NCBI RefSeq assembly: GCF_000803315.1 | Contig: NZ_JRMH01000001.1 | Location: 2,108,001 to 2,172,000, forward strand | Source: Pectobacterium actinidiae | Lineage (GTDB): Bacteria > Pseudomonadota > Gammaproteobacteria > Enterobacterales > Enterobacteriaceae | Direction of reading: 5' to 3' | Length of the DNA: 64,000 nt | Shown: positions 28,208-38,986 of the stretch, in pieces | Layout: every line of letters begins with the position of its first letter | Numbering within the stretch: position 1 is the stretch's first letter | Notes under the pieces: model-generated | The model's input: only the letters and a program-made list of their open reading frames with translations | Told to the model about the DNA's origin: nothing | The model's database searches: none | Translations under genes and position numbers: made by a program

Positions 28208-28477
28208 TCATTTAGGCGTTTCTTCCGCTTCCGGTAATGTAACGTTCAACTCAAGCACGGAAATATCATCTCCTTTTTGCTCAAGCTGAACTGTCACCAT
28301 CTCAGGGTCAATCTGTACATATCTACAGATAACCTCAAGAATATCCCGCTTTAATTGCGGCAGATAATGGGGTTCGCTATCTCCCCGGCGTCGCTCCGCG
28401 ACAATAATTTGCAGCCGTTCCTTGGCAATATTGGCTGTCGTTTTTTTGCGGGACAGAAAGAAGTCCAGTAAAGCCAT
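28208..28477 (-). CDS. minE: Cell-division topological specificity factor MinE
   Basis: An 89-residue protein, the family length. The N-terminal amphipathic segment [11 protein letters not shown] binds membrane, and the following [15 protein letters not shown] (about residues 17-31) is the MinD-activating helix. MinE drives pole-to-pole oscillation of MinCD so that the FtsZ ring forms at midcell. Last gene of minCDE, three bases after minD. Confidence 0.97.
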   Translation of the reverse strand: MALLDFFLSRKKTTANIAKERLQIIVAERRRGDSEPHYLPQLKRDILEVICRYVQIDPEMVTVQLEQKGDDISVLELNVTLPEAEETPK

Positions 28478-28480
28478 AAT

Positions 28481-29293
28481 TTATCCCCCAAAAAGTCGTT
28501 TAAGGAAACCCTTCTTCTCTTCTTCAACAAAACGGAAAGGACGCTCTTCGCCAAGCAGACGTTCAACGGTGTCCGCGTAGGCTTTACCTGCATCAGCTTC
28601 CGCATCCAGAATGACCGGTTCGCCCTGGTTAGAGGCGCGGAGCACGGATTGGTCTTCCGGGATCACGCCAACCAGCGGAATCCGCAGGATCTCAAGAACG
28701 TCTTCCATGCTCAGCATGTCGCCACGGCTCACCCGGCCTGGGTTGTAGCGCGTCAACAGCAGATGCTCTTTGATCGGATCTTCAGAACGCTCTGCACGAC
28801 GTGATTTCGAAGACAAAATGCCCAGAATACGGTCAGAGTCGCGAACGGAAGACACTTCCGGGTTGGTGGTGATAATCGCTTCGTCAGCGAAATAGAGCGC
28901 CATCAAGGCACCCGTTTCAATCCCGGCGGGAGAGTCACACACGATAAAATCGAATTCCATGTCGCCCAGATCGTTGAGTATTTTCTCTACGCCTTCGTGC
29001 GTCAACGCATCTTTATCACGCGTCTGTGATGCTGGCAGAATGTAGAGATTATCCGTTCTCTTATCTTTGATCAGCGCTTGATTCAGCGTGGCATCGCCCT
29101 GAATAACGTTGACGAAGTCATACACCACGCGACGTTCACATCCCATGATCAGGTCAAGATTACGCAGACCAATGTCAAAATCGATGACAACCGTCTTTTT
29201 TCCTTTCTGGGCTAAACCGGTAGCAATGGCCGCGCTTGATGTGGTCTTGCCAACGCCCCCTTTACCCGATGTAACAACAATGATGCGTGCCAT
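28481..29293 (-). CDS. minD: Septum-site-determining ATPase MinD
   Basis: A 270-residue ParA/MinD ATPase. The deviant Walker A GKGGVGKTT (residues 10-18) carries both conserved lysines, and the C-terminal amphipathic membrane-targeting helix EEKKGFLKRLFGG is intact. ATP-bound MinD recruits MinC to the membrane and is released by MinE. Coupled closely to minE downstream and 20 bp after minC. Confidence 0.97.
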   Translation of the reverse strand: MARIIVVTSGKGGVGKTTSSAAIATGLAQKGKKTVVIDFDIGLRNLDLIMGCERRVVYDFVNVIQGDATLNQALIKDKRTDNLYILPASQTRDKDALTHEGVEKILNDLGDMEFDFIVCDSPAGIETGALMALYFADEAIITTNPEVSSVRDSDRILGILSSKSRRAERSEDPIKEHLLLTRYNPGRVSRGDMLSMEDVLEILRIPLVGVIPEDQSVLRASNQGEPVILDAEADAGKAYADTVERLLGEERPFRFVEEEKKGFLKRLFGG

Positions 29294-29313
29294 AAATGTT
29301 TCCTTGGGAGATT

Positions 29314-30000
29314 CTAGTCTAGAGGTTTTATCGTTAAAACATTGTCCAGCTGGTTCAGATTGATCCGTGCTGGCTGCCCAAAATACGGTTCAGGAATCTG
29401 ATCGCTCAGCCAGTAACGGCCAGCAATTGAGACCAGTTCTGCGGCCAGGTGCGTACAGAATATCTGGCTCTGAACATCGCCAGAAACGCCTGCGAGGGCT
29501 CGGCCGCGCATCATGCCGTAAATATGAATATTGCCATCGGCAATCACCTCAGCGCCCGCGCTAACGCTGCTTGTGACGATTAAGTCACAGTTCCGGGCGT
29601 AAATCTGTTGACCGGAGCGAACGGGGGTGTTGATGACTTTCGTTTTCACCGCAGCAGGAACGGCGGCGACGGGCTCGACTACCCGGCGTTGTGCTTTACC
29701 TTCGCTCAGAAGGGGAAGCCCCGCCTGCGCAATGGTTTTCTTTAATGCGTCGTCGGTGCATCCGCTGACGCCAACGACATGCAGGCCGGTTGACGAAATG
29801 GCCTGCTGTAATTTTATCCAGTCGGTTTCCGCTGTTAATGCAGCAACATTAATGACAACGGGGGCATTTTTCAGGAAAGCAGGCGCCTGCTCTATTTTTT
29901 CCTGTAGTGCCTGATAAATTACCTCGGGTTGGGAATCATGCAAATGAACAACCGATAAGGTAAAGCTGCTGCCTTTTAGCTCTATTGGCGTTTGTGACAT
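29314..30000 (-). CDS. minC: Septum-site-determining protein MinC
   Basis: A 228-residue FtsZ-assembly inhibitor with an N-terminal domain (about residues 1-110), a variable linker around [18 protein letters not shown] and a C-terminal beta-helix domain (about 125-220), including [17 protein letters not shown] and [10 protein letters not shown], that dimerises and binds MinD. First gene of minCDE; divergent from ycgL as in E. coli. Confidence 0.96.
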   Translation of the reverse strand: MSQTPIELKGSSFTLSVVHLHDSQPEVIYQALQEKIEQAPAFLKNAPVVINVAALTAETDWIKLQQAISSTGLHVVGVSGCTDDALKKTIAQAGLPLLSEGKAQRRVVEPVAAVPAAVKTKVINTPVRSGQQIYARNCDLIVTSSVSAGAEVIADGNIHIYGMMRGRALAGVSGDVQSQIFCTHLAAELVSIAGRYWLSDQIPEPYFGQPARINLNQLDNVLTIKPLD

Positions 30001-30136
30001 CTATCCTGACTCAGTTTCAGCATCTTTTAATCCCTAGAGTAACATTTAAGGCATGATATTCCAGAGCGCTGTAAGCATGTTATAGTCACAATTATATACA
30101 GGCAAGATGGCATTCCCATCAAATAGAGTAAAAAAT

Positions 30137-30394
30137 ATGTTTTGTGTGATCTATCGAAGTGCGAAACGCGATCAGACCTATCTTTATGTTGAAAAAAAAG
30201 ACGATTTCTCACGCGTGCCGGAAGAATTAATGAAAAGTTTCGGCACGCCGCATTTAGCCATGGTCTTACCGCTGGATGGGCGTAAAAAACTGGCGAATGC
30301 CGATATAGAAAAAGTGAAACTTGCGCTACAGGAACAGGGGTTTTATCTGCAAGTTCCTCCACCGGTTGAAAGCTTATTAAACACGCCGGTATAA
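30137..30394 (+). CDS. ycgL: YcgL-family protein (UPF0745)
   Basis: An 85-residue protein matching Ycg[29 protein letters not shown] and the LPLDGRKKL segment. Its function is unknown. The frame extends to an ATG at 30107 without a ribosome-binding site; the ATG at 30137, after a GAG, gives the conserved start. Divergent from minC. The C-terminus is shorter than in E. coli. Confidence 0.92.
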   Translation: MFCVIYRSAKRDQTYLYVEKKDDFSRVPEELMKSFGTPHLAMVLPLDGRKKLANADIEKVKLALQEQGFYLQVPPPVESLLNTPV

Positions 30395-30735
30395 GTGTAA
30401 AAAAATAATACCAAGGCGTACTTTCAGATAAAGCCGCAAACATAATTTGGCGTGGAATATCTCAGTCGTTCGTATGATATTCCGCGCGATAAATATTCAC
30501 TTTTTGAGTTTTACCTCGCCACAATTTAATTGTTTCCATTTTTGATGGTTAGGACTTCGTTTCCCCCTCATCGGATCCCCAGTCTTGCTCACCTGAAATC
30601 TGTTGGGATAACCCCCGTTGCGATGATATAACGATGGTTTTGCACCATCGTGTTCTTATATAGCTGTTTTCTTTTTGGGCGAGTCGTGCGCCATGAAGAC
30701 AGCGATAATCCAACAGACAGGGCAGGAGAATACCC
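30395..30735. other. Intergenic region before ycgM, with a hairpin
   Basis: About 340 bp without a credible gene. It contains the 8-bp perfect hairpin acgatggt/accatcgt at 30631-30651 followed by a T-rich stretch, which could be a terminator or leader structure, and presumably the ycgM promoter. Confidence 0.45.
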
Positions 30736-31392
30736 ATGTATCAACACAGAGACTGGCAGGGCGCGCTGCTTGATTTCCCAGTAAATAAAGTCGTTTGCGT
30801 AGGAAGTAACTACTCAGAACACATCAAAGAAATGGGAAATGCGACCCCGAGCGAGCCCGTTTTATTCATCAAGCCTGAAACCGCACTGTGTGACTTACGC
30901 CAGCCCGTTGTCATCCCCAAAAATCTGGGCTCGGTTCACCACGAAGTTGAACTGGCTGTGCTGATCGGTACGCCGCTCAAGCAGGCGAATGAAGAGCGCG
31001 TCGCCCGGGCGATTGCAGGCTATGGTGTGGCGCTGGATCTGACGTTGCGTGATTTGCAGTCTGACTTCAAAAAGGCGGGGCTGCCGTGGGAGAAAGCCAA
31101 AGCGTTTGACGGTTCCTGCCCGATCTCCGGTTTTATTCCGGTTGCCGAGTTTGGCGATCCGCAGCAAACCGATCTGGGTGTAAAAGTGAATGATGAAGTG
31201 CGCCAGCAGGGCAACACGCGTGATATGATTACGCCGATTCTGCCGCTGATCGCTTACATGAGCCGTTTCTTTACGCTGCGTGCGGGCGATATTATCTTAA
31301 CGGGTACGCCAAAAGGGGTCGGTCCGATCCTGTCTGGCGATATGCTGACGATTACGGTAAATGACCGGACGCTGAGCACACGCATTATCTAA
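30736..31392 (+). CDS. ycgM: Fumarylacetoacetate-hydrolase-family protein YcgM
   Basis: A 218-residue FAH-fold enzyme related to FAHD1-type acylpyruvases and oxaloacetate decarboxylases. Metal-binding acidic residues occur in [15 protein letters not shown] (His-x-Glu-x-Glu near residues 69-75), and the family block [15 protein letters not shown] lies near 184-198. E. coli YcgM has this size and neighbourhood. The natural substrate is not known. It precedes ycgN by 118 bp and may share its transcript. Confidence 0.9.
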   Translation: MYQHRDWQGALLDFPVNKVVCVGSNYSEHIKEMGNATPSEPVLFIKPETALCDLRQPVVIPKNLGSVHHEVELAVLIGTPLKQANEERVARAIAGYGVALDLTLRDLQSDFKKAGLPWEKAKAFDGSCPISGFIPVAEFGDPQQTDLGVKVNDEVRQQGNTRDMITPILPLIAYMSRFFTLRAGDIILTGTPKGVGPILSGDMLTITVNDRTLSTRII

Positions 31393-31510
31393 CGCTCTGG
31401 CTGCCCGTGTTAAACGACGGGCAGCAAAATATCATCCCGCCGCAGCCTGCCAGAATCACACTTTTTTTCACAATACAGATTTTTCACAATACAAAGTAAC
31501 CGGAAGAAAA

Positions 31511-31957
31511 ATGACTGAACGCCCTTTTTGGCAGCAAAAAACGTTGTCTGAGATGTCTGACGATGAATGGGAGTCGCTGTGCGATGGCTGCGGTCAGTGC
31601 TGTTTGCATAAACTGATTGATGAGGATACGGAGGAGATCTACTTTACCAACGTCGCCTGTAATCAACTGAATATTAAAAGCTGCCAGTGCCGTAACTATG
31701 AGAAACGCTTCGAGTATGAACCGGACTGCATCAAGCTGACGCGTGAAAACCTGCTGACGTTTAACTGGCTACCGGCGACCTGTGCTTATCGCCTGATTCA
31801 TGAACGTGAAGATTTACCGCAGTGGCACCCGCTAGTCTGCGGCACCAAGACGGCAATGCACCGTGAGCGCATCTCTGTGCGCCATATCGCCGTGCGCGAG
31901 AGTGAGGTGGTGGACTGGCAGGATCACATTTTAAACAAACCCGAATGGGCGCGATAG
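31511..31957 (+). CDS. ycgN: Cysteine-cluster protein YcgN (UPF0260)
   Basis: A 148-residue protein with a CxxCxxxC group (CDGCGQCC, residues 26-33), SCQCRNYE and further cysteines typical of YkgJ/YcgN zinc- or iron-binding proteins. Biochemical role unknown. The ATG at 31511 follows GGAAGAAAA. A strong bidirectional-looking terminator follows its stop. Confidence 0.9.
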   Translation: MTERPFWQQKTLSEMSDDEWESLCDGCGQCCLHKLIDEDTEEIYFTNVACNQLNIKSCQCRNYEKRFEYEPDCIKLTRENLLTFNWLPATCAYRLIHEREDLPQWHPLVCGTKTAMHRERISVRHIAVRESEVVDWQDHILNKPEWAR

Positions 31958-31995
31958 TTTCTGTTCGGTGTTGGCTGTTTACTGGTTAAAACAAG

Positions 31996-32034
31996 AAGCC
32001 CCTCAAACTGAATCACTCAGAAGAGGGGCTTTTT
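31996..32034 (+). terminator. Intrinsic terminator after ycgN
   Basis: Stem aagcccctc/gaggggctt with an 18-base loop and a T-run, about 40 bp after ycgN. Confidence 0.83.
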
Positions 32035-32187
32035 ATCGAGTGGATACTCGAGTTGTAGCCATCTCTTCTTTTTGTCTGTCACGTCACATTTTTCTTTTTC
32101 CTTGTGCGAATCATGCTGTCATCCCCGGCATAAATCGTGACGTGTTGTATAATTTTAGAGCAGTGTAACCAGCAGGAGGGAGAGCAT

Positions 32188-32385
32188 GTGATTAACTTTG
32201 AGAAAATCATTCTTGAGTACAGCGAGCAGTACACCGACTTTGCTGCCTCCACGATTGCTTTTATGGAAAGTCAGGAAAAAAAGATCGACGCAGATGAAAT
32301 ATCACGAAGAATCCCGCAGGAAAAAAGGCCTTTTTTCAACGAGCGATTAGGCCATTATCGCGAGATCTACAGACCACAGCAGTAA
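32188..32385 (+). CDS. Small hypothetical protein, 65 residues
   Basis: A GTG at 32188 is preceded by AGGAGG at a 7-base spacing, an almost ideal ribosome-binding site, and opens 65 codons. The protein is highly charged and predicted helical (…EKIILEYSEQ…, …EKKIDADEISRRIP…) with no membrane segment or signal. The frame is open upstream to ATG 32137 but without a site there. I do not recognise it; it lies where E. coli has umuDC and other genes upstream of dsbB. A terminator shared with dsbB follows. Confidence 0.75.
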   Translation: MINFEKIILEYSEQYTDFAASTIAFMESQEKKIDADEISRRIPQEKRPFFNERLGHYREIYRPQQ

Positions 32386-32425
32386 GCGCTGGCGCAAGGT
32401 TGTAGAACGTAGAAACGGTTACCAG

Positions 32426-32449
32426 AAGCCCGACTTTAGTCGGGCTTTT
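32426..32449. terminator. Bidirectional terminator between the small gene and dsbB
   Basis: Stem aagcccgac/gtcgggctt with a ttta loop and T/A tails on both sides, placed between convergent genes. Confidence 0.82.
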
Positions 32450-32459
32450 CGGTATATGA

Positions 32460-32990
32460 TCAGCGGCTGAAGAGGTCGCGGCGTTTGGGGCGGAAAGGCT
32501 GGGCGATCAATACCAGCACCGCAATCAACAGATAAGCGATAAAGATGCCAAGCAACCATTGCGGCATTTCCAGGGAGAGGAATTCCCACTGACGCTCTGA
32601 GCAATCACCCGTCGCATTGAAAATGGCCGGGAGCCATTTGTCTAAAGGCAGCCATGACGGGAAGCTGACAAAGAAATCACAAGTGGTAAACGGCGACGGA
32701 TGTAACAAAATATCCGTGTGTTTCCATGCCAGTCGGACCCCTTCATATGAACTGTATATCCATAGCGCGATGGCTGGGTAACGCAACGCCGTTGATGGCG
32801 CGATGGCACCAACAATACCTGCTGCGAACACGCCCCACAGCGCACAGCGCTGATAAATACATAGCACGCACGGTTTTAAGAGCATAACGTGCTGAAAATA
32901 GAGCGCGACCAATTCCAACGCTAAAGCAGTCAACGCCAGCAGCAGCCACGCACTCCGCCCGCGTGAGCAACGATTAAGAAATCGCAACAT
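32460..32990 (-). CDS. dsbB: Disulfide-bond oxidoreductase DsbB
   Basis: A 176-residue four-helix inner-membrane protein. The first redox pair is Cys41/Cys44 ([10 protein letters not shown]) and the second pair lies in the periplasmic loop (CDFFV and GDCSER). DsbB reoxidises the periplasmic thiol oxidase DsbA and passes electrons to quinone. Its neighbour nhaB follows E. coli order. Because exported pectinases and plant-cell-wall enzymes depend on disulfides, it matters for soft-rot virulence by inference. Confidence 0.95.
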   Translation of the reverse strand: MLRFLNRCSRGRSAWLLLALTALALELVALYFQHVMLLKPCVLCIYQRCALWGVFAAGIVGAIAPSTALRYPAIALWIYSSYEGVRLAWKHTDILLHPSPFTTCDFFVSFPSWLPLDKWLPAIFNATGDCSERQWEFLSLEMPQWLLGIFIAYLLIAVLVLIAQPFRPKRRDLFSR

Positions 32991-33184
32991 AAAAATATTC
33001 CATGCTAAACATGATTAAAGCAGCAGTGTAAACCGTTCTGGCTTCACTGCCATCATTTCACTGTGCAAAACGTAACGATATGTTTATTTGATGCTTTTCT
33101 GTCATTCTGCGGCGGCGGAAATCGTCTTGATAATGTTATCAATACCGAAATTGTCGCCGCCGCGATTACTATACACGATCGTGA

Positions 33185-34765
33185 TTAGGGGTGACTGCCC
33201 GATAGGATCAAGTCTGGCAAAGAAATCCATTGTTTATTCATCAAAAACTCGGTGAACGGCAGCAGCGTGAACTCAACGCAAAGCAGCCCGACCAGCGTCA
33301 TGACAATGGTGTAAGGCAGCGCCATTACCACCATGCGTCCGTAAGACAGACGGATAAGCGGTGCCAGAGAGGATGTCAGCAAGAACAGAAACGCCGCTTG
33401 CCCATTCGGTGTGGCGACGGAAGGGAGGTTGGTGCCGGTATTGATCGCGACAGCAAGCAGTTCGAACTGGTGTAGCGAAATCTGGCCGTTCTCAAAAGCG
33501 TTGCGCGCTTCGTTAATATAAACCGAGCCAACGAAGACGTTATCTGAGATCGATGAGAGCAGGCCGTTAAACAGATAAAATTGCGTCAGTTGTGCACTTT
33601 CAGACGATTGTAAGACGTAATGGATGATCGGTGAGAACAACTGCTGATCGATAATGACGGCGACGATAGCAAAGAAGACCGTCAGCAGCGCGGTAAACGG
33701 CATGGCATCCTGAAACGCTTTACCTATGGCATGTTCTTCCGTCACGCCGCAGAACGTCGTAACCATAATAATCACGGAAAGGCCAATCAACCCGACTTCA
33801 GCCAGATGAAACGCCAGTGCAATGATAAGCCAGACCCCCATCACCGCCTGTACGACTAAACGCGCTTTATCCTGCGGCGTGCGCTTTTCTGTCATGTCCC
33901 GATCGTAATCCTCAAGCACGCGACGCACGTTGTCTGGCAGATTGACGCCATAGCCGAACAGTTTAAAACGCTCGACCAGCACACAGGTTAGAATGCCGCA
34001 AATAAATACCGGAACGGTTACGGGTGACATGCGCAGGAAGAAACTGACGAAATCCCAGCCTGCGCTTTTCGCGATAATCAGGTTCTGAGGTTCGCCAACC
34101 ATCGTCATGACGCCGCCCAGTGCTGTACCGACGCCAGCGTGCATCAGCAGGCTGCGTAAGAATGCCCGGAACTGCTCCAGCGTACGATGGTGTTCCTCGC
34201 TGCTTAATGTGCTGTCATCGCTGATATCGGCTTCGTCTTCACCCTGTTGAGAGGCGAAGCGGTGGTAAATCCCATAAAACCCAATAGCGACGCTGATAAC
34301 AACGGCAATCACGGTCAGCGCATCAAGGAAGGCGGAAAGAAAGGCGGCGGCGATACAGAAAGCAAGTGAGAGCAGCGTTTTGGAATGAATGCGCAGCAGC
34401 AGTTTGGTAAACACAAGGAGCAGCAGCTGCTTCATGAAGTAGATGCCTGCCACCATGAACACCAACAGCATCAGGACTTCAATATTCCCCGTGACTTCAT
34501 GCCACACCTGCTGCGGGCTAGTCATTCCGATAAATATTGCCTGAAGCGCCAGCAGACCGCCGGGCTGAAGCGGGTAACATTTCAGCGCCATACCGAGCGT
34601 AAAAATAAACTCCACGACGAGTAACCAACCGGCCCAAAACGGGCTGACAAAATAGAACAGCAGCGGATTAATCAGCAGGAAGCAAAAAATAGTCAGTTTG
34701 TACCAGTCTGGCGCGTATCCGAGGAAATTTTTTAATAGCGCACGGTGGAGGGGCATGCCGCTCAT
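33185..34765 (-). CDS. nhaB: Na+/H+ antiporter NhaB
   Basis: A 526-residue polytopic antiporter of the ArsB/NhaB clan. Conserved blocks include [31 protein letters not shown] and [20 protein letters not shown]. It exchanges Na+ for H+ in pH and salt homeostasis. The frame is open to 34864, but ATG 34765 is chosen to match the E. coli length; no strong ribosome-binding site precedes it, and ATG 34756 is an alternative. Divergent from fadR, which in E. coli shares the intervening control region. Confidence 0.94.
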   Translation of the reverse strand: MSGMPLHRALLKNFLGYAPDWYKLTIFCFLLINPLLFYFVSPFWAGWLLVVEFIFTLGMALKCYPLQPGGLLALQAIFIGMTSPQQVWHEVTGNIEVLMLLVFMVAGIYFMKQLLLLVFTKLLLRIHSKTLLSLAFCIAAAFLSAFLDALTVIAVVISVAIGFYGIYHRFASQQGEDEADISDDSTLSSEEHHRTLEQFRAFLRSLLMHAGVGTALGGVMTMVGEPQNLIIAKSAGWDFVSFFLRMSPVTVPVFICGILTCVLVERFKLFGYGVNLPDNVRRVLEDYDRDMTEKRTPQDKARLVVQAVMGVWLIIALAFHLAEVGLIGLSVIIMVTTFCGVTEEHAIGKAFQDAMPFTALLTVFFAIVAVIIDQQLFSPIIHYVLQSSESAQLTQFYLFNGLLSSISDNVFVGSVYINEARNAFENGQISLHQFELLAVAINTGTNLPSVATPNGQAAFLFLLTSSLAPLIRLSYGRMVVMALPYTIVMTLVGLLCVEFTLLPFTEFLMNKQWISLPDLILSGSHP

Positions 34766-34995
34766 AGTGGGAGAGGAATCCTTATTCGTTAGAATAGTTT
34801 GATGCTTTTTATCATATCTTAAAAACTTTACAAACGGGCAGAAGTCTACCGTTCTACGCCGCAAGAGGGCGGTTTGCAGTCACAATTTTTCATTGAAATG
34901 GTTCGGTGCCCGAGTGCGGCGCTATATCATGATTCTTTCGTCTGGTATTATGACTTGGCTTTTTTCGGCAATCACCGCTACGGATTATCAAACAC

Positions 34996-35715
34996 ATGGT
35001 TATAAAGGCGCAAAGTCCGGCTGGATTCGCGGAAGAATACATTATCGAAAGTATATGGAATAACCGCTTTCCCCCTGGCTCTATTTTGCCCGCGGAAAGA
35101 GAGCTTTCCGAACTGATCGGCGTGACCCGTACTACCCTGCGTGAGGTGCTTCAGCGCCTGGCCCGCGATGGCTGGCTGACAATACAGCACGGGAAACCAA
35201 CAAAGATTAACAATTTTTGGGAAACGTCCGGGCTTAATATTCTGGAAACGCTGGCTCGGCTCGATCACGATAGCGTGCCGCAATTGATCGATAACCTATT
35301 GGCAGTGCGAACCAACATCGCCGCCATCTTTATTCGGACGGCATTACGCCACAATCCGGAAAAGGTGCGTGAGGTATTAACTCAGACAAACGCGGTAGAT
35401 GATAGCGCAGAAGCCTTTGCACAACTTGACTATAACGTGTTCCGTGGTTTGGCTTTTGCCTCTGGCAATCCAATTTATGGTCTGATCCTGAATGGTCTGA
35501 AAGGGCTATATATCCGCGTAGGGCGCTACTATTTTTCCAATCCGGAAGCCCGCAAGCTGGCGGTGAATTTTTACGGTCGGTTGGAAGCGTTGCGTAGCGA
35601 AGAGCTCTACGATCAGGTGATGGATGTCGTCAGACATTATGGTAAAGAAAGTGGAGCGATCTGGCACAGCATGCAGAGTGCGATCCCGCGGGATATCGCG
35701 GAAGTACGCCGCTAA
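34996..35715 (+). CDS. fadR: Fatty-acid-responsive regulator FadR
   Basis: A 239-residue GntR-family regulator, the same length as in E. coli and near-identical in its winged-helix DNA-binding domain (residues 1-75; [31 protein letters not shown]). The all-helical C-terminal domain binds long-chain acyl-CoA. It represses fad genes and activates fabA/fabB. A probable target, fadD, lies 10 kb to the left with a FadR-like site. The DNA-reading residues are conserved, supporting use of the E. coli consensus. Confidence 0.97.
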   Translation: MVIKAQSPAGFAEEYIIESIWNNRFPPGSILPAERELSELIGVTRTTLREVLQRLARDGWLTIQHGKPTKINNFWETSGLNILETLARLDHDSVPQLIDNLLAVRTNIAAIFIRTALRHNPEKVREVLTQTNAVDDSAEAFAQLDYNVFRGLAFASGNPIYGLILNGLKGLYIRVGRYYFSNPEARKLAVNFYGRLEALRSEELYDQVMDVVRHYGKESGAIWHSMQSAIPRDIAEVRR

Positions 35716-35740
35716 GGCTCATACCGCAGTTTCATGGTGA

Positions 35741-35774
35741 AAAGGGGATTCAGGTTGCTGCCTGAATCCCCTTT
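35741..35774. terminator. Strong bidirectional terminator between fadR and ycgB
   Basis: A 14-bp perfect stem aaaggggattcagg/cctgaatccccttt with a ttgctg loop, flanked by A's and T's, lies between convergent genes. Confidence 0.88.
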
Positions 35775-35812
35775 GTCTTTGGTTGTGTTGCTGACCAGTG
35801 AACCGAGTTCCG

Positions 35813-37354
35813 TTATGCCGATGCCGTCCCGTTACGCGGCGGGCAGCGTTCAATCAACTCGATGCTGCCATCCGTGTTCGCCTGTTCCAGATAGACGTCA
35901 AATCCCCACAGGCGGTGAACGTGCTTTAATACTTCCTGGCTACTTTTGTCCAGCGGTGCGCGATTATGCGGAACATAGCGCAGCGTCAGCGCCCGATTAC
36001 CGCGCAAATCCACATTCCAGACCTGAATGTTCGGTTCCAGATGGCTCAGGTTGTACTGCGCCGAGAGTTCCTGCCGGATCAAACGATAGCCTTCTTCGTC
36101 GTGGATCGCGGCAATTTCCAGATAGTTATTGCGGTCGTCGTCCAGAACGGTAAATAGCCGGAAATCACGCATCAGCTTCGGTGACAGGAACTGGCTGATG
36201 AAACTCTCGTCCTTGAAGTTCTGCATTGCAAAATGCAGCGTGTCGAGCCAGTCTTTACCCGCGATATCGGGGAACCAGTAGCGGTCTTCGTCCGTCGGTG
36301 ACTGGCAAATACGCTTGATATCCTGAAACATCGCGAAGCCTAGCGCATACGGATTAATCCCGCTGTAATACGGACTGTTATACGGCGGCTGATAAATCAC
36401 GTTGGTATGGCTGTGCAGGAACTCCAGCATGAAGCGCTCGGTGACCCGACCTTCATCGTAGAGATGGTTCAGAATGGTGTAGTGCCAGAATGTTGCCCAG
36501 CCTTCATTCATCACCTGAGTCTGCTTCTGCGGATAGAAATACTGGCTGACTTTCCGCACGATACGCAGAACCTCACGCTGCCAGGGCTCCAGCAGCGGCG
36601 CATTTTTCTCCATAAAATAGAGCAGGTTTTCCTGCGGCTCTTGCGGAAAACGTCGTGCTTGCTCTGGTATGGCACCCTGTTCGCGACGCGGTAATGTCTT
36701 CCAGAGATCGTTAACCTGGCTTTGCAGGTAGGCCTCACGGCTTTTCTGGCGGGACTTTTCCTCTTCGAGCGAAATCTTCTGCGGACGCTTATAGCGGTCA
36801 ACGCCGTAATTCATTAGCGCATGGCAGGAATCTAACAGGCGTTCCACTTCGTCCACACCATAACGCTCTTCGCATTGCGCGATATACTGCCGCGCAAACA
36901 GCAGGTAATCGACGATGGAGCTGGCATCGGTCCAACTGCGGAACAGGTAGTTGCCTTTGAAGAAGGAGTTATGCCCGTAGCACGCATGCGCCATCACCAG
37001 CGCCTGCATCGGCAGGGTGTTTTCTTCCATCAAATACGCGATACAGGGATCGGAGTTAATAACGATTTCGTATGCGAGTCCCTGCTGCCCGTGTTTATAA
37101 CGCTGTTCGGTTTCGATAAATTTCTTCCCGAACGACCAGTGGGCATAGTTGATCGGCATGCCTATACTGGAATAGGCGTCCATCATTTGTTCTGAAGTGA
37201 TGACTTCAATCTGATGAGGATAGGTCGCCAGACGATACAACTTGGCTACCCGATCAATCTCATCCAGGTAAACCTGCAATAACTCAAACGTCCAGTCCGG
37301 TCCATCACTCAGGCGAAGTGTTTTTTTTACCTGATTATCCGTCGATATAGCCAT
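35813..37354 (-). CDS. ycgB: SpoVR-family protein YcgB
   Basis: A 513-residue protein matching E. coli YcgB almost throughout (WTFELLQVYLDEIDRVAKLY, HACYGHNSFFKGNYLF, MNEGWATFWHY, FMLEFLHSHTNV). The HExxH-like and other conserved His/Glu residues resemble a metal site, but the activity is unknown. In Bacillus the relative SpoVR acts in spore cortex formation; in enterobacteria it is a stationary-phase gene linked functionally with yeaG/yeaH, which are also in this window. ATG 37354 is preceded by a G-rich site; an ATG six codons upstream is less likely. In E. coli the next gene is dadA, here 15 kb away. Confidence 0.94.
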   Translation of the reverse strand: MAISTDNQVKKTLRLSDGPDWTFELLQVYLDEIDRVAKLYRLATYPHQIEVITSEQMMDAYSSIGMPINYAHWSFGKKFIETEQRYKHGQQGLAYEIVINSDPCIAYLMEENTLPMQALVMAHACYGHNSFFKGNYLFRSWTDASSIVDYLLFARQYIAQCEERYGVDEVERLLDSCHALMNYGVDRYKRPQKISLEEEKSRQKSREAYLQSQVNDLWKTLPRREQGAIPEQARRFPQEPQENLLYFMEKNAPLLEPWQREVLRIVRKVSQYFYPQKQTQVMNEGWATFWHYTILNHLYDEGRVTERFMLEFLHSHTNVIYQPPYNSPYYSGINPYALGFAMFQDIKRICQSPTDEDRYWFPDIAGKDWLDTLHFAMQNFKDESFISQFLSPKLMRDFRLFTVLDDDRNNYLEIAAIHDEEGYRLIRQELSAQYNLSHLEPNIQVWNVDLRGNRALTLRYVPHNRAPLDKSSQEVLKHVHRLWGFDVYLEQANTDGSIELIERCPPRNGTASA

Positions 37355-37520
37355 CAGCGCGCCCCCTAACATAACAAGTCTGTACGTGAGATCTCGTTTA
37401 CTGCCTTCCCGCTGGCTCCTGTCAAAAAATCATCGTTGTTCATTTAGTTATAGCTGAGCTTTGGAAACGCGGCAATTGACGAATTGAGCGTAGCAAGAAG
37501 GTTATCTCGTTATCGCAACC

Positions 37521-38936
37521 TCACTGCTTTCCCTCATCCAGCCAGCATCCTGTGCTCACGACGCTATCAAGTCGCTTTCTGGTTTGAGCAAGGTATTGCG
37601 ATATGACATGGCTCGCTTGCTCAGACGCAGGATGACGATAATTAAGGAAAAGTCCATCGTGCGTGCGAATGAACCATAAGCACACTTCTTCAGGGTCGAC
37701 GCTGGTGCAGTAGGCTGTAGCAACTTGCCACTCAGACCAGTGACGTGAACCTGGCGTACGACGCATATCCATATATGAGATCATGAAAGGATCGCGAAGC
37801 GGTTGGTTGATCAGTTCGGCGACACGGGTTATGGGTATTTGTGCCAACGTCTTTATTCCCTTGAGGCCCGTTACCGCGTGGGCGAGTGCCGACGAGAATG
37901 GGCTTGAACCATCGATTCGGCAGGCAAATGGAGACATCCCCACGTACCAGCCCATCGACGGCTTTCTGTTTCCCGATTGGGTTTGACAGGGAATCATCGT
38001 CCGAAATTCATACTGTCCGGTTTTATCATGAACGGATTTAGCCAGACACGCTAACAGCCCGGAGAAGGTATCTCCACTGGCGGCCCGACAGATGCGGCTA
38101 AATGCGTTTGCGTCATTTTTGTTCATCACCATGATGTGCCCGCTATGCTGCGCAATTAACGGATTTTCTGGTCTGTCTAGCGGAATGGGGAAAGGAGGCA
38201 AATGGCCCCCTGACTTATTGACAAAGCGCTGCCAACGAATGATCCCTTCGTGATCGGCGGTCAGCGCTTCAGATGCGCTTCGTTCTGCTTCTGCAAAATC
38301 GAGATAACTGGCAGCGGGAGGCAGAGTGAGCGGGGTGTTATCGGCGGAGATCGCCGCATGGTATAAAAGAGAGAGCTCAGCCGGAAGTTCAAAGAGTGAA
38401 TAACCGTCTATCAATGTATGATCAACGGCGACACAGACGGTTGTCGCTCTCGCGTGCTGGATCGTGGTAAACAGATAGCCAGGCCAGTTGAGTGGACTAA
38501 CGCTGTCGTTGAATAACTGCTCCAATTGGTGGACGAGATCGCCGGTATTGCTGAAATGACCAATAAAGCTGGCATCCACCTTGATCGCCGCTGTTTCCAA
38601 GGTCAGGCGTTCCAACTGTGTGTGCGCCGTTGGGGTCGCAGAAAGTCTAAGATGGCTGCGCAGTGTTTCATGACGATCGGTCCAGTGACACAGGGCTTTG
38701 GTGAATGCCGCCTGATCGAGCGGCTCCGGCAGAGTAAAGGTACAACTTAGCCAGGATGCCGATGCTCTCCCTTCCCGCTGTTCCTCAAGGGCTCCCATGA
38801 TACTCGCCTCCTGAATACAGGAAGCGCGTCGCCGATCGCGAACCCATCTCGCATCCGACATTGGCGGGGCTTCTGCTCGCCAGACGGTAAGACGGCCTGG
38901 TGGGAGAGTCAGTGACGGCATATTGATAAACTTCAT
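37521..38936 (-). CDS. Condensation-fold acyltransferase (PapA/NRPS-C-like)
   Basis: A 471-residue protein of the condensation/wax-ester/PapA chloramphenicol-acetyltransferase-like superfamily. The active-site motif appears as DHTLIDGYS near residues 170-178, keeping the catalytic second His and the DG of HHxxxDG. A stand-alone condensation domain of this size usually transfers an acyl group from a thioester to an amine or hydroxyl, as mycobacterial PapA proteins do on trehalose; no carrier-protein domain is attached. The frame extends to 39158, overlapping the transporter, but ATG 38936 has AAGGAAAA at the right distance. It is the last gene of a leftward three-gene unit with a sulfotransferase and MFS pump. 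Confidence 0.72.
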   Translation of the reverse strand: MKFINMPSLTLPPGRLTVWRAEAPPMSDARWVRDRRRASCIQEASIMGALEEQREGRASASWLSCTFTLPEPLDQAAFTKALCHWTDRHETLRSHLRLSATPTAHTQLERLTLETAAIKVDASFIGHFSNTGDLVHQLEQLFNDSVSPLNWPGYLFTTIQHARATTVCVAVDHTLIDGYSLFELPAELSLLYHAAISADNTPLTLPPAASYLDFAEAERSASEALTADHEGIIRWQRFVNKSGGHLPPFPIPLDRPENPLIAQHSGHIMVMNKNDANAFSRICRAASGDTFSGLLACLAKSVHDKTGQYEFRTMIPCQTQSGNRKPSMGWYVGMSPFACRIDGSSPFSSALAHAVTGLKGIKTLAQIPITRVAELINQPLRDPFMISYMDMRRTPGSRHWSEWQVATAYCTSVDPEEVCLWFIRTHDGLFLNYRHPASEQASHVISQYLAQTRKRLDSVVSTGCWLDEGKQ

Positions 38937-38986
38937 GATCTTTTCCTTAATCTCTGTGAAGTGCGTTGTCGAGTAAGCGCGGCAAT

